Shown one piece after another: positions 34,368-46,342 of a stretch of 64,000 bases of DNA. The DNA comes from Ashinkailepas kermadecensis (Eukaryota; Arthropoda; Thecostraca; Neolepadidae), in the NCBI GenBank assembly GCA_034440615.1, contig JAOTOM010004352.1:124001-188000 (forward strand), in the 5' to 3' direction. The notes under the pieces were generated by a model that was given only the letters and a program-made list of their open reading frames with translations, searched no databases and was not told the origin of the DNA. The translations under genes and the position numbers were made by a program. Position 1 is the first letter of the stretch, and every line of letters begins with the position of its first letter.

Positions 34368-34495
34368 GGGGCCCGTAAGCTAGGGGTAGGGTGCTCGTCT
34401 TCCGACCGAAAGGTTTGTTAGTTCGAATCCCACCCGTCGCTATTATTCAACCGCAATCAGTCGGTGTGAGAGATTGGGGATGCTATATTGCCCAA
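34368..34495 (+). mobile_element. tRNA-derived SINE copy, 3' truncated
   Basis: TAAGCTAGGGGTAGGGTGC and AGTTCGAATCCCACCCGTCG mark the A and B boxes. The body CAATCAGTCGGTGTGAGAGA follows and breaks off before the GTCGACGTGTCG block. Confidence 0.75.
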
Positions 34496-34499
34496 AACA

Positions 34500-34920
34500 T
34501 TGGAATTGCATCAAACGTTCAGCCAGCTGGAGCCAGGAGCACGACACCGGGGTGGACATCCAGTACACATGTCGGCACGCTGTCGGCATGCGTCTGGGCG
34601 AGCTCGGCGTCTCATAAGCGACATGCCGACATTGGGCCGCTCTCAGACCGACATCGGCAAACTAACCTAGAATGTCAACATATGCCGGGTTGAGTTTGGC
34701 ATATCAATACTGGCCAGCCGACGTCGGGCGTTGCCCAGAATTTCACTCCCCAGCCGACAGTGGGCTGCTATAACCCCAGTAACAGCCCAACATCTTACTG
34801 ACATCGGTCCCACGTTGGCTGGGTGTCAGCTGCATCTCAGCACGAGCGGACATTCCACTCCCTAGCTGACAATGGGCCGCTCACAGGCCGCTATCAGCAT
34901 GCTCACTGGGCAGGGCTTGA
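34500..34920. repeat. degenerate repeat of GCCGACATTGGGC-like palindromic words
   Basis: Many imperfect copies of TGCCGACATTGGGCCGCT, CAGCCGACAGTGGGCTGCTA and similar, each near-palindromic around CGAC/GTCG. Confidence 0.6.
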
Positions 34921-35106
34921 ATTGAATGTGACATGTGCCCCACAACTGTCCACATCCAGTGTGCATTGCTGTATGTAAAGGACGTTATGCGCACCTGCTG
35001 GACGACGATGGTGATGAAGAAGCTGCCACAGACATCGTGTGTGAGGCATGTGCCAGTTACTAATTAGTCAGTGTTGGTGTTAGTTACTAGTTAGTGTTCA
35101 TGTTGC

Positions 35107-35108
<2 letters not shown>

Positions 35109-35155
<47 letters not shown>
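35109..35155. repeat. GT dinucleotide microsatellite
   Basis: More than 20 uninterrupted TG repeats. Confidence 0.98.
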
Positions 35156-35156
<1 letters not shown>

Positions 35157-36109
35157 GGTGGAGGACTTGAGCAGCAATGTCAAAATGTCTGCTTCCATCA
35201 TTAGCCGAGACACTGTGCGACATTCGCCGATCATCGCCGCCATGTTATCCTGTGGTGATGGGTAGTTGAGCTCTCCCCAGCATGCCAGAGGCTTTGTGGG
35301 GTATTCCTGGAGAATATACCAGGGGCAGATAAAGGGCACTGTGGTGTTAAAATAATGGTATTTTGTCAGGTGTGAGATGTTGAAGCGAATACAGTAGGAT
35401 GTCGAAAATTGCCATGAAAATTGTGTTATTTAGTTACTTTGTATACTGTATATGTCCTTCAAGGTCAGTGTTGCATAAATATCATTATTTTCATACTTTT
35501 TGTACTTTACTGCACCTTTTTGTTTGGCTTTGTGAGGTACACAATATTGGAAGACATACATTTATGATAACGATGCAAATACCTATGTCATAAACTGGTA
35601 TTGTAGAACAGACTAGACCATAGGAAATCCTTTATCAGGAATAATGCTGCACAATGCTTGTGTATCATGATCAGTTGTGGTCAGCATAAGCATGCCACAA
35701 ACAAGATAATGTTAGAAAGAGGCATGCAGACTTCATAAATGCACAAGAAGCACGATGTTGATACTTCTTTGGGAAAGATGTCGGTTCAGTGTTCAGAAAG
35801 TGGCATATTCCACCCTATTTCAACAATAATACATCACTGGGGTACTGGAGCCAAGTGCCCCATCCCATGGGAAGGGGGCGCCCATCTGGCCAGGATAGGC
35901 TGTCATGGAATGCTCAGGTTCACGAGCAACCCCACCCTGCTGAGCATATTTTTCAGCAAGTCACTCCTTTTAGGGGAAAAGATGCCCTGTTGAGACAAAA
36001 AGGGGCTAGAGTGCTAGAGTGCACCCCTGCCCCTCACTGAATAAATATTTCAGCCAAAGGCACTCGACCAAGGAAATGTGCACTCCCCACGATAAATTGG
36101 CAAATATAC

Positions 36110-36245
36110 AGTTTAGGGTAATTTTTGCATTCTTGAAATTTCTTTTTTGTCCAATGCAAATAAATGCATATGAATGTGGTTAATATGATACAACCATTCA
36201 TTTCATCTGCAATGCATACTTTTCTGTTGGGAAGCAAAATAAGCT
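36110..36245. repeat. AT-rich repeat family copy
   Basis: Contains CATTCATTTCATCTGCAATG and CATACTTTTCTGTTGGGA, also found almost verbatim at 40970-41010. It shares the core of the palindrome at 37.6 kb and the block at 5.6-6.7 kb. Confidence 0.5.
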
Positions 36246-36248
36246 TAC

Positions 36249-36880
36249 ATGCTTGGGGCAATAAATAGGAATGTATCATACAAAAGTGACAAAGTCATCA
36301 GGAAGCTTTACTGTGCATATGTCAGGCCACATTTGGAATACTGTGTCCAAGCTTGGTCCCATAGTTATGAAAAAGATTGTTGGCTTTTGGAGAGAGTACA
36401 AAAGAGGGCAACACAAATGGTTAATGGTATAAGCAACCTGGCATATGAGGAAAGATTGAAGAAATTGAATATGTTTTTACTTAGATATAGAAGGCTCAGG
36501 GGAGATCTCATCGAGGTCTTTAAATTTGTTCATGGTCAGGAACAGGGATATCTCAGGAAAATGTTTGAATTTAACAGAAATAATGCAATTAGAGGCCATC
36601 AATTCAAAATTAAAGTTAATCAAAGCAGGATCAGGTTAAGACAGTCTTTCTTCACCAACAGGGTAGTAGAACATTGGAACCAGCTGCCAGAAACCATTGT
36701 CAGTAGCAGCACACTGAACATCTTTAAAAACAGCATACACTCATTATAAGAAAGGAGGGCTTGCATTTCAGTATTCCAGGGAGGACTGATCAACAGATTT
36801 GGTGGGCAACTGGTTCAGTGTGCAGAGTGCAACCAAGAAGGGCCCTTTTGGCTCATAGTTGCACTGATCTTTTATGTCTA
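36249..36880 (+). mobile_element. CR1-like non-LTR retrotransposon, 3' end of reverse transcriptase
   Basis: One open frame to 36749 encodes YKSDKVIRKLYCAYVRPHLE, then YCVQAWSHSYEKDCWLLERV and QKRATQMV, LRGDLIEVFKFVHG, the thumb and C-terminal region of CR1/L2-type reverse transcriptases. It is 5' truncated, and AT-rich 3' untranslated sequence follows to about 36880. No endonuclease or catalytic FADD box is present. It is probably a dead copy despite the intact frame. Confidence 0.8.
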
Positions 36881-37589
36881 TGTCTTTATTACGGAAACTA
36901 GGTTTGTACTTGGTGAAAGGTACACTGATTTGAGCAGACATTATCAAATGTTGGAGGACTTTTCATGGCCATTCTGCCATTAAGATCCTTGACATGTTTG
37001 TGCTGACACATGTGGACAATCACTGAAATTGGCTCACAGACATGCATCAGCAGATTGTAGGAATATATTTTGTTTGCCTCAGATGCTGTGCCACCTGGAA
37101 CTCATTGCCTGATGATGTAGTAGCCTTAACAGACCTGGGTGCATTTAAAGCTGCACTGCACTCAAATCTCTGCACATTGTGGTACAAATATACTGAATAA
37201 ATTAACCATGATAATATACTAATCAAACTTGAAGAGTAGCTTTACTTCTCTATCTTTAAATCTTCTAACTTGCATCAGAAATCTTGTCTGACAACATATT
37301 AGCAGATGTAGTGGCTACTCTAAGCATACAAATTATACTTAAGGTACACTTTCCAGTTCCTGTGTCTTGCCCTGTCTATCTGATAACCATATTTTTATAT
37401 AATCTAGGAGACTGGCATACCTGCAGATATGGGCTCCCTCGATCTGGCACGGAACTCATCTCTGGGTGCGTGATGCTTGAGAATTTGGGGAGCCAATCAG
37501 GTGAGAGAACATGTAGTGCTCAAGCCACATTTGTTACGTGGTATCAAATTAAAAGTGCTGGATAGGTAAGGTAGGTGGATGGGCATTAG

Positions 37590-38165
37590 TGAGTGTCATG
37601 GTATCTTCGGTAAATTTTTGATAAGTGTTTTGGGAATTTTTGGAATATTTTTCAGAATATGATGTTTATGAACATGACTAAGAAGATGCGACCACTCATT
37701 TTTGGTGCTGATGCTTACTTTTCAATTTGAACGATGACATCACATCAGTATGGTGTGATAACGTCATAGGTATGGCACCGAGGCTTTGACTGGCTAATGC
37801 TACAAATGGTTCACATACCTTAATGAGATGGTAGAAGTGGCTTAACCTAACCTAACCTGCTTACCTCTTGGTTTATCATAGCTATAATTTATATAATGCA
37901 CCATGAGGCTAGGTTAGATTAAGCTACTTTGACCATCTCATCATGGTATGTGAACCATTTGTAGCATTAGCCAGTCGAAGCCTCGGTGCCATACCTATGA
38001 CGTCATCACACCGTACTGATGTGATGTCATCGTTCAAATTGAAAAGTAAGCACCAGCACCAAAAATGAGTGGTTGCATCTTCTTAGTCACATTCATAAAC
38101 ATCGTATTCTGAAAAACAGTTCCAAAAAATCCCAAAACACCCTTTATCAAAATTTACCAAATCTT
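37590..38165. repeat. large palindrome (fold-back element), arms about 260 bp
   Basis: The left arm (about 37604-37860) and right arm (about 37905-38165) are inverted copies. Examples are AGTATGGTGTGATAACGTCA against TGACGTCATCACACCGTACT, and GGCTAATGCTACAAATGGTT against its complement. The spacer is only about 45 bp and is bordered by CCTAACCTAACC and GGTTAG motifs. It is non-coding and could form a very long hairpin. Confidence 0.85.
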
Positions 38166-38342
38166 CCCATTACTGACTTAACCTGGATGGACCTTGTGGC
38201 ACTTACTAAGTTCTGAACACTTTATAACTGTATGACCTTATGCAGTTTTGCAATCCAATTTTTGGAAACAATTCCCAATTATAGAAATAATTGTCGAAAA
38301 TTGGAAGCTTCCAAAAATTGAAAATAAAACCAGTTTCCCGGA

Positions 38343-38400
38343 CTGCCATAGGTAGGTACCTAGATAGGTAGGTACCCACCTATGTACCTACCTACCTAGC
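38343..38400. repeat. short hairpin of GTAG / CTAC repeats
   Basis: GGTAGGTACCTAGATAGGTA is followed by CCTACCTACCTAGC, forming a self-complementary microsatellite. Confidence 0.75.
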
Positions 38401-39773
38401 TATTGATACTAATCCAGAACAAGTAAACTCAAGCATCTACTCACGGAATACCACTAATAAAAGCTGGTTTTCTTGCAGAACATTTTCCATATTATCATCA
38501 TTCAACGTGAGGAATCTCTCAATACCGTCGGCGCGGCCACTAGCAATACAAATAGCCCCTCCGGCAAAACACAACAGATAGATGGAATTGGCAATTATAC
38601 CCATTTTTTATTTTATTGAATCAAACACAAAAAAGAAACGTCAACAACGAAATACATAGGTATTTATCCACATAGCTATGCACGCACACCTGGAACGCGC
38701 AAAATACTCTGCGAAAACCATAAACAACGAACTGCTGATGATTGCTAGTCAATCAAGGTCATTGATAAATATAGATGTAAGTCATGATCCCCTCTGTCCA
38801 ATACTCTGTGGAACAGCTGACTTTTGATTCGCAAATGTTTTCTATGCTAGCCACAATATACCTAACCTCCATGAAAATGTTACTTTATTATTTATTTCAC
38901 GACCGGTCAAGAAAACATATATCTAATTGCAAGATATTTGTTCTTACGGTAATTTCAATACTGGCATGCAAATATTATGGACGAATTTCCTGTCTAAAAA
39001 GACTGAGGCAGAATGTTCTAGAATAAAACGTTTCGCGACATATCATACCAGTGTGCGGTCAATATCCTACATTGCATATATCACGTTTTAAAAGTCACAA
39101 TGAATGAGTTGTTTTCGAAAGAAGCTTGTATATCCCATTCAGGTAAAAACTTTACATACGCCATAGACATTCTGCCATCTAGCGACCAGATTTAAAACTA
39201 GAAGAACTTGTTATCAATAGTCTTCAAATCTGTCCTGCAATTGGCCAATGAGTCAATCTAGGACGATATTCTTATGGCACATTTATTAAAAAAACAGTGT
39301 TGGATTTTGTTTTCAACTTATTTTTATAGTCTATAATTTTCATTTTTATCTGTATCCCAAAATAATAACTTAAAAATCAACTTGTGTTGATTTTCTTGCT
39401 TCAGCCAATCGCTGATCTCGTTTCATACTAGTGTAGAGAGTTCGCCATATTGCCGTCGCACGTTAGAAGTCTTTGAGTATATGAAAGTGTTCTGCTATTC
39501 TTGGTTATATAGGCTGGAAGCTCCCAAGTTAAAGTGCGGAATGGCGTCAATTAATCAGTGTGAGGCACAGTAGGTGCTCAGAAGCCGTGAAACGCTGGAA
39601 AACCCGTTTTTCCAACACCGACTCCAGGTCACGTGACCTGTGGTCGGAAAGGCGCTTTTTGGACGAGAAATCAACAACGTTCAAAAACCTGTTCTTTTTG
39701 CGAATCAGCTGATTCATTCGGAATAGTATGCCGGTTCGTATAAACTGTGGTATGTCGTGATCGTAAACTGAAC

Positions 39774-40804
39774 ATGCGGGGGAGAGGTGGGAAGCGGGGG
39801 AGGGGCAGACCAGCGAGGCCTCTGTTTCATTCAAGAAGCCATTTGATCAACAAAAAAATATTCATCAAGAAGCCTGCATATCTCCGCGATAAAGATGACG
39901 TTCGAGACAGCCGAGACAGCACACCCGGAGTGGTTGGGAGTGCTGAAGTGGAAGAAGACAACCATTTCGCCAGGTCTCGCTCTAGCTCAGTCACTAATTC
40001 CAGCCTGTGCCATACCAACACTCCTTCAAAGAAGAAATCAAAGAACCCTGTAGCTGGACCTTCAACTGACTCAACCCAGGATTACTATTATGGGTCTGAT
40101 TTTGAAAACCTCTCAGACATAGAAGAAACAGGTAGAGGAGCAAATGATTCTGATGATTCAGATAGTGAACCAAGATCAGTGTATGATGCTGATGAACTTC
40201 TCAGTGATAATGAGTTATCCTTGCCCAGCTCTGCTGGTGCAGCACTGCAAGACTTTGTGCCAGTGTCTCGACCACCCACACCCATTCCAGTGTGGCTCCA
40301 GGACAGAGAAATCCCACAACTGGTTCTTCCAGATTCATCAGATGACCTACTGGTCCCTCGGCAATATATTTTGCAAACTTGTGCTGTGTATGAAGTGCTG
40401 AGGCACTTTAGGATTCAGTTATTTATTTCTCCATTTACATTGGAAGATTTCAGTGCTGCCCTCCTTGCTGAGGCACAAAGCAGACTATTAGCAGAAGTTC
40501 ATTTTCAAATGATTCGACTGATACTGAGGGAAGATGAGAAGCAGCAGGTGCAGTTTGGGCCACAAGATTACAAAGACAGCATCAATTCTGTCTTGTATAT
40601 GTGTGACCTAGTTACATGGCCAGAAACACTGAGAATATATCTTCATGCAAGGGCAAGAGGAAGAGGAGAAGATTTGAAGGAACCACTCAATATCCTAGAA
40701 AACAAGGAATATCCATTTGTACCTTTTGAGGATAGACTGAAAGTCTTGCAAGTGCTGGTGGATATGGTTCTGGTTACACCCCTTGTCAGGAATGAATTCC
40801 AAAG
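39774..40804 (+). CDS. E(bx): NURF301 exon 1: basic N-terminus and DDT domain
   Basis: ATG at 39774 starts MRGRGGKRGRGRPARPLF, the AT-hook-like basic start of the family; an in-frame GTG at 39747 is not needed. Residues about 60-150 are acidic/Ser-rich. The DDT domain runs from about residue 190 to 260 (VPRQYILQTCAVYEVLRHFR, then SPFTLEDFSAALLAEAQ), followed by a conserved TWPETLRIYL segment near residue 275. The donor is GTTGGT at 40805 (phase 2). Third codon positions here are mostly A/T, unlike all later exons. Confidence 0.92.
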
Positions 40805-40894
40805 GTTGGTTTCTATTTTATTGTTTTATTTGCATATTTTGTGTGGGGATTTGCATCATGTTATTGCTATTATTATTGGTAAATTTGCAGTCTG

Positions 40895-41265
40895 AGGATT
40901 TTTTATTTTATTTCCAGGAATATACTTTTTCAATACAATGCTTATGAATGTGCTGAACATGATTGACCACTCATTTCATCTGCAAATGCATACTTTTCAG
41001 TTGGGAGGCAAAATATCACCAGGAAATGAGCTCAGAGTTGGATAATGTAGAATAAAGTAATGTTCGAAAGAAAGAAATAATGTAGCATAACATGACATAA
41101 CCTACCCTAACCTTCCATGTAAGAAAACATTCTTTTTATCAAGGGAAAATGTTCAAACAGTTTATTTTTCTCAATTTTTTAAAATAATTGTAAAAAATAT
41201 AAATAATAATATAAAAATTTCCAGAAAAGCATAACCTAACTTAAATTGACCAAACCCATTTGCTG
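40895..41265. repeat. AT-rich repeat family copy with CCTAACC motifs
   Basis: ACCACTCATTTCATCTGCAA and ACTTTTCAGTTGGGAGGC match the 36110 copy. CATAACCTACCCTAACCT follows. It lies right after Nurf301 exon 1, inside intron 1. Confidence 0.5.
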
Positions 41266-42839
41266 GCTTCGCAGAGGTAAAATTTGTGTAGAGCTTGTCT
41301 TGTGGTTATCTTATACTCCAACAATACCTTATTGTTGTGTACATTATGCATGCATATGCATTTGAAATGCTGTTATGCAAATATTTGGACCAAACACCTA
41401 TTATGCTCCTTACCAACTGTATGTTTTGTTTTGACATGTCCTTTATATTGTATATTTGTATCACCTGGAGATATGCTCAAAATAGTTGGAATTTCCTTTT
41501 AGGTATTGATTGCCAGTTGGATAGCATGCCCATTCTCAGGTGGTTAAAAGTCATCAAGTCATAATATTATTCTACTTAATAAGAGCCACAAGGACCTATC
41601 CAGGCAAAGTCTGTAAGGGAAGATGCCATAAGTCTGGATGAAAAAAAATACACTCATCACCCCAACCAACATCTCAAATTTCATCAAAGCAATCCACCAA
41701 CACCCAACATGCCCATCAATGCCTATCAACCTCACCTATCCAACCCTAATCACTTAATCCCACATAGCACACACATGGATTGAGTGCCCTACCAATTATT
41801 TTCAACCTCCATCCATGCCTGCTTAAAGGGGCCTGTACCATGCACCATGGGTATAGTCACAGTTTTGAAGTTGGGGAGGAGAGCAAACCAGGGTTGTGGA
41901 AGTTTGGGTAGGAGAGAGGTAAGTCCCTCACCACCAAAAAGTTAGTTGAGGATTGCAGGGGTGCATATCAGTTTGTTGACAAAAGAATATTGAGATCTCT
42001 GATTTGTGAAATTTTAATTGTTATTTTTATAATTATTTTTTACATTATATTTTTTATATCAGTGTAACTTGATATTTCATATTTCCTCTTGAAAAACACA
42101 TTCTGCTCAGACATGAAGCAAAGTATTGCTATCAAGGTATGCACATCTAATGCATAGTGGGTTGCAGACAATAATGCCACATTTTCAACAAACAATGAAA
42201 GGACTTCATGTTTTCCCAGATTTTTGTGAAAGTACCTAATGTCAAAAGTGTATTTTGTTTTTGTAGTCTGACCATGGTTTTTTTTCAAAAGGCATTAGGT
42301 AAAAATTAGAAGTTTGGCTTCAATTTTGTGAAAATTAAAGCAATGCACATCACAATGTAAGGGTGACCATACAGGAAAGTAGTCAGTGGGCAATGGCCTT
42401 TGTGGGCAATGGCCTTTGTGTATGTAGATGCTAATAATGTGTGTTGTAGTAGAACAAGGAATGGTAGAAGTGTGCTGGGTGCTGATTTGCAGATTAGTTG
42501 CAAGCAGGAGAGCATGCTGGCATTGATCCTTCTGTGAGTAGCAGTGAGTAAGGAGTGGTATTCAATGGCCTTACAAATTAATGGAGGTGCAGCCAAGCTT
42601 TGTGGCAAGTGTGATTTTAAATCGTTGGGATGGCTTGGGAGCAAGGCTAATATGCTTGCTTTGGAAGGGCCTCATTTTAGCAGGAAAGGAGTGGAACGAG
42701 TAGATGAGTAGATATGAGGAGGTCCTGTATAGCTGTTCAGGGTGGTAAACTGGGCAGGTTGTGGAGGGAGCAAGATTATAAAGTAGAGTGTATACCTGAA
42801 AAAGAAGATATCCTATCATGCTTGCATTCAAGTGTCAGA

Positions 42840-43200
42840 AATTTCAGAAATAAATGAGGAGCTTCATGCATATATGTTGTCTGAAAAAACTATGATTCTA
42901 TGATTGGTATGTATTGCTGAGGCATGGGTTAATGTATTCATGGAGATAACTTCCATGAGTTGCCTGGCTACAAAATGTATGCTCTTCAATGGAAGTCAAG
43001 AATGTAAGCCAGTATGCTGTTGTGTTTGTGGCAAGCTATGTGGCATGCTGTAGAGTGAGAGTAGAATATTTATGGTTGCATTTCATGTTGGGGAGTGGAA
43101 CAAAGTTAAGAATTGGGGTATGCTATAGGCCACCAAATCAGCATGAGGAAATGGATAGATTGGTGTAGAAATGGAGAAGTCTGAGAGGGTATGATAGGGG
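42840..43200 (+). pseudogene. decayed CR1-like endonuclease fragment
   Basis: Broken frames contain pieces typical of the CR1 endonuclease: an FRNK-like stretch with EELHAYM near 42850, and LRIGVCYRPPNQ-like sequence near 43110-43140 followed by HEEMDRLV. Stops and frameshifts are frequent. It lies in Nurf301 intron 1. Confidence 0.5.
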
Positions 43201-43471
43201 ACACAATTTGAGAAATTTACTGTCTACCCTGGCAAATAAATATAAATTCATGGATATTTGAAAGAGGGTTCAGATTTTTGCTGAAACTGGTGAAAGAACT
43301 GGCTTCAAAATGGCAAATAATCTGCCATGTTTACACTTCCAGGGATATATTGAACTCTAATGCTGCCACTGGTAAAATCATGTAAGACGTTTTTTTACAG
43401 ATTGTTTTTTACCAGTGGTAAAAACCAGTAGCAAATAGATTTTGTTTAAAAAAACTTTCAACCCTGATTGG

Positions 43472-44107
43472 AACCAGATGCTTTGTTATGCAAAGGGAAA
43501 ATATTTATAACCTTTTTAATGATTTTGTAGTTGATATGCAAGTGTTCATCTACATGCACTGCATTTAATGGGCATAGGAACATATGCATTGCTAAAAATT
43601 GTCATGTTGTTTTGAAAGGACACTGAAGCTTTACTGTTTGTCTACCATCATAATTTTGATGTAATATCAATTGTTATTCCTCATGAACACAATCAGTATG
43701 TAAATGGTTGTCCACATTATTAGCAGAGTTATAGCCCACTATGCACTGGTCAACAGGAAAAGAAAAATGCATGTATTGACCAGATTTGCCAGACGCTTTG
43801 TTCTGCAAAAGGAAACTAATTACAGCGTTTTTAATGTTTTTATAGTTGATATGCAAGTGCTCATCTGCCTGCACTGCATTTAATGGGCATAGGAGTATAT
43901 GCATTGATACAAATATCATAGTCTTTCCAAAAGCCACTCAAGCTTTGCTGTTTGTCTATCATCACACTTTTGATGTAATATACATTGTTGTTCCCCATGA
44001 ACAAACATCAGTTTGCAAATTGTTGCCCACATCATTAGCAGGGTTAAAGCCCATTATACAGTTATCAACAGGCAAACAAATGCATGCATTGACCAGATTT
44101 GCCAGTA
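43472..44107. repeat. direct duplication of about 315 bp
   Basis: Copy 1 (about 43472-43793) and copy 2 (about 43794-44107) share GTTGATATGCAAGTG, CACTGCATTTAATGGGCATA, TTTGATGTAATAT and TTGACCAGATTTGCCAG in the same order. On the minus strand a CIDA-x-T-x-MPIKCSA-like stretch faintly recalls a PIF/Harbinger transposase, but frames are broken and this is a guess. Confidence 0.7.
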
Positions 44108-46176
44108 CTAAGCTGGTGGTTTTTTCTCTGCCACTGGTTGTATCCAGTTAGAACCAGCTGGTTTTAAAAAATGAGTGGCAAAATGGAAACAATTGGCAAC
44201 ATCTATTTAATGCAAATAGCTATTGTAGATAATGTTCCTACCCTCTATGCACATTAAGCACACTTACCTCATCTGTTCCCATTATTTGGATCATTTTAAC
44301 TTGGTACCAATTGAAAAATATCTCCTCACAGGTGTGAGCTGTTTTCATTTATGATCATATTTAGCTGATTCTGATGTCACGAGTCAGTTTGCCAAAAGGT
44401 GAACATAAATGTTGTAGCCTGAGGTCATGGTGGAACATTATCATCTGTTTCCACAAGTTCAAATGACTTATGACAGAGGTGAGATGGTACTCTGTTCGCT
44501 CACTTTGATAGATGTGCTCAGCTTTGATTGCAACATCTAGCATGGTGCACCTTGGCTTTCTGAATGCTTCCAATTTTGGAATGGAATTCTGGAAACAGTG
44601 TCAAAATGCTACAAGTGCAAATCAGTGCTCTCAGGTAACAATCGCATTGACATGTTGATGGTAAGTGACGTGATTTTGAGTTGGGTTTTGACCATTGTGA
44701 TATGTGAGTTCTGGACCAATAGACAACCAGTGCTAGATGCAGTTAAATGCATTCACGGTTCGTGATATTAGTGTATGGCCCCCATGCTCTTCTCTTGCTA
44801 TAATAATGGAATAAATGATAATTATCCAACAGTTAGCTTGATGAATGTGCTATGCATAGTCAAGTCGTATATTGAGTTCACCATATTCATGGCTTTTCAG
44901 CACTCGCATCAATACATGGTTCAATGATAAAAGAGAAACTCGAATTATGAAAAACACTGAATAACGCAAAACGTCAATGGAAAAAGATGGAATGATAAGA
45001 CATGCCATCAAATACGCCCCTGAGCATCAACCCTATTATTCCACGTGCTGACCGCCCGATACAGAAAGCTGCGCCTCACAGCTTCCGTATTAATGAGTAT
45101 CATCCGTATTAATGCATTATCAAGTGAATGGCGCTAGATAGACTGGGGTAGATGGTCCCTTTGGAACTCTGGATATGCTATTGATTGGAGTACAACATGT
45201 CCTTTTTCCATTATCTCAACCAAGACTTAACCAAGATGGGCCTATGTGGCACTTATGAAGCCTTAGCACTTTATTACTTTTTATGACTTTATAGCTTTGG
45301 TATCAGTTTTGAGTAATTTTGGAATGATTTATGTTGAACCGTGTGTTTGGCAACTTGGATAACATTATCCAGTGGATAATTATCTCCTGGTGAATTCCCA
45401 TGCTGATCAATGAACAGCATCAAAAAGTATCCACTACATTCGTTGCATGCACCGCATTGGCAACAACCGCTGAATCCGGCGCGGGCAACTCACAGGGCAC
45501 ATTATTGACATCATCAATTGGATATAATTGAAGTATAATTACATGTTGTCCTGTGGAACTAAGTATACTATCATCAACGTTTATATTACTGCGATCTTGC
45601 ACCATCTAGACATCAGCAGCCATTGGCATTTTTACCAATTTGTATTTGGTATGCTGTTGGTATTGCCCTATGACAGGAATTATTGTTGGACTTTGGATCA
45701 TGGTTTGAAGATTAGCCATTGGGTTGAAAAATGTTACCAGCTATTATTGATATTAGTCACAATATGGTATTAGTAGTAGTCATAAAATGGCACATTAGAT
45801 GTAAAATTGGTCATAATAGTACCACATTATGATGTGATGTTTCATTTGTGACATGTCTTTTCTAGTACTGGCTGTTCTGTGGTGTGCTGTTTTATCATCT
45901 TGTACCACATTTTATTTTGCTATGTCATGATGTTTGTATTCCATTTTGATTGGTTATGCTGTCTGCCATGTGTACAATTTGCAAGTAAAAAATGGTGTTT
46001 TGACAACACTTCAGGGGTGCTGTGTTCTGTGCTGTGCTTTTTGAAGTAAACCAGCTGTCGGCGGGCGCTGGTGATGGTTCAACAATGTTGTACTGTCATT
46101 GCCAAATTGGCGCAAAATGGCAGCAATCGACACGCCCTCAAGCCCAAATAATTAACAAACTAACTGTCATTGCCAG

Positions 46177-46342
46177 GGAGGGTCCGATCATCTACGACGA
46201 CCACTGCCGCGCCTGCCACCGACTGGGCGACCTGCTCTGCTGCGAGACCTGCCCGGCCACCTACCACCTCGAGTGTGTGGTGCCGCCCCTGTCGGCCGTG
46301 CCCGACCACGACTGGCAGTGTGAAGTGTGCCGCAAGCACCAG
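46177..46342 (+). CDS. E(bx): NURF301 exon 2: PHD finger
   Basis: The acceptor is cattgccag at 46176; its first G completes the Arg codon opened by exon 1, giving NEFQR-EGPIIYDDH. The donor is GTCAGT at 46343. The exon encodes a full C4HC3 PHD finger (DHCRACHRLGDLLCCETCPA, then TYHLECVVPP, then WQCEVC) very close to BPTF PHD1. About eleven further copies of this exon's 3' end and donor follow in the intron. Confidence 0.95.

Larger units (their letters stand above)
34269..39773. other. interval between divergent Pdi and Nurf301
   Basis: Contains a SINE (34368), a degenerate palindromic repeat (about 34500-34920), a GT microsatellite (35109-35155), a CR1-like fragment (36249), AT-rich repeats and a large palindrome (37.6-38.2 kb), and a short GTAG/CTAC hairpin at 38343-38400. 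The last 400 bp before 39774 should hold the Nurf301 promoter and 5' UTR. No a-domain exon of Pdi was found. Confidence 0.6.
40805..46176 (+). other. Nurf301 intron 1, AT-rich, no gene
   Basis: 5.4 kb of AT-rich DNA with a repeat copy (40895), a decayed CR1 fragment (42840) and a 315-bp direct duplication (43472). Exons 1 and 2 join cleanly across it (Arg codon split AG|G), so no coding exon is needed inside. Confidence 0.75.

Noticed and set aside
39747..39773. Nine-codon upstream extension of Nurf301 from a GTG.
   Set aside because: GTG is not a normal eukaryotic start; ATG 39774 begins the conserved basic N-terminus.
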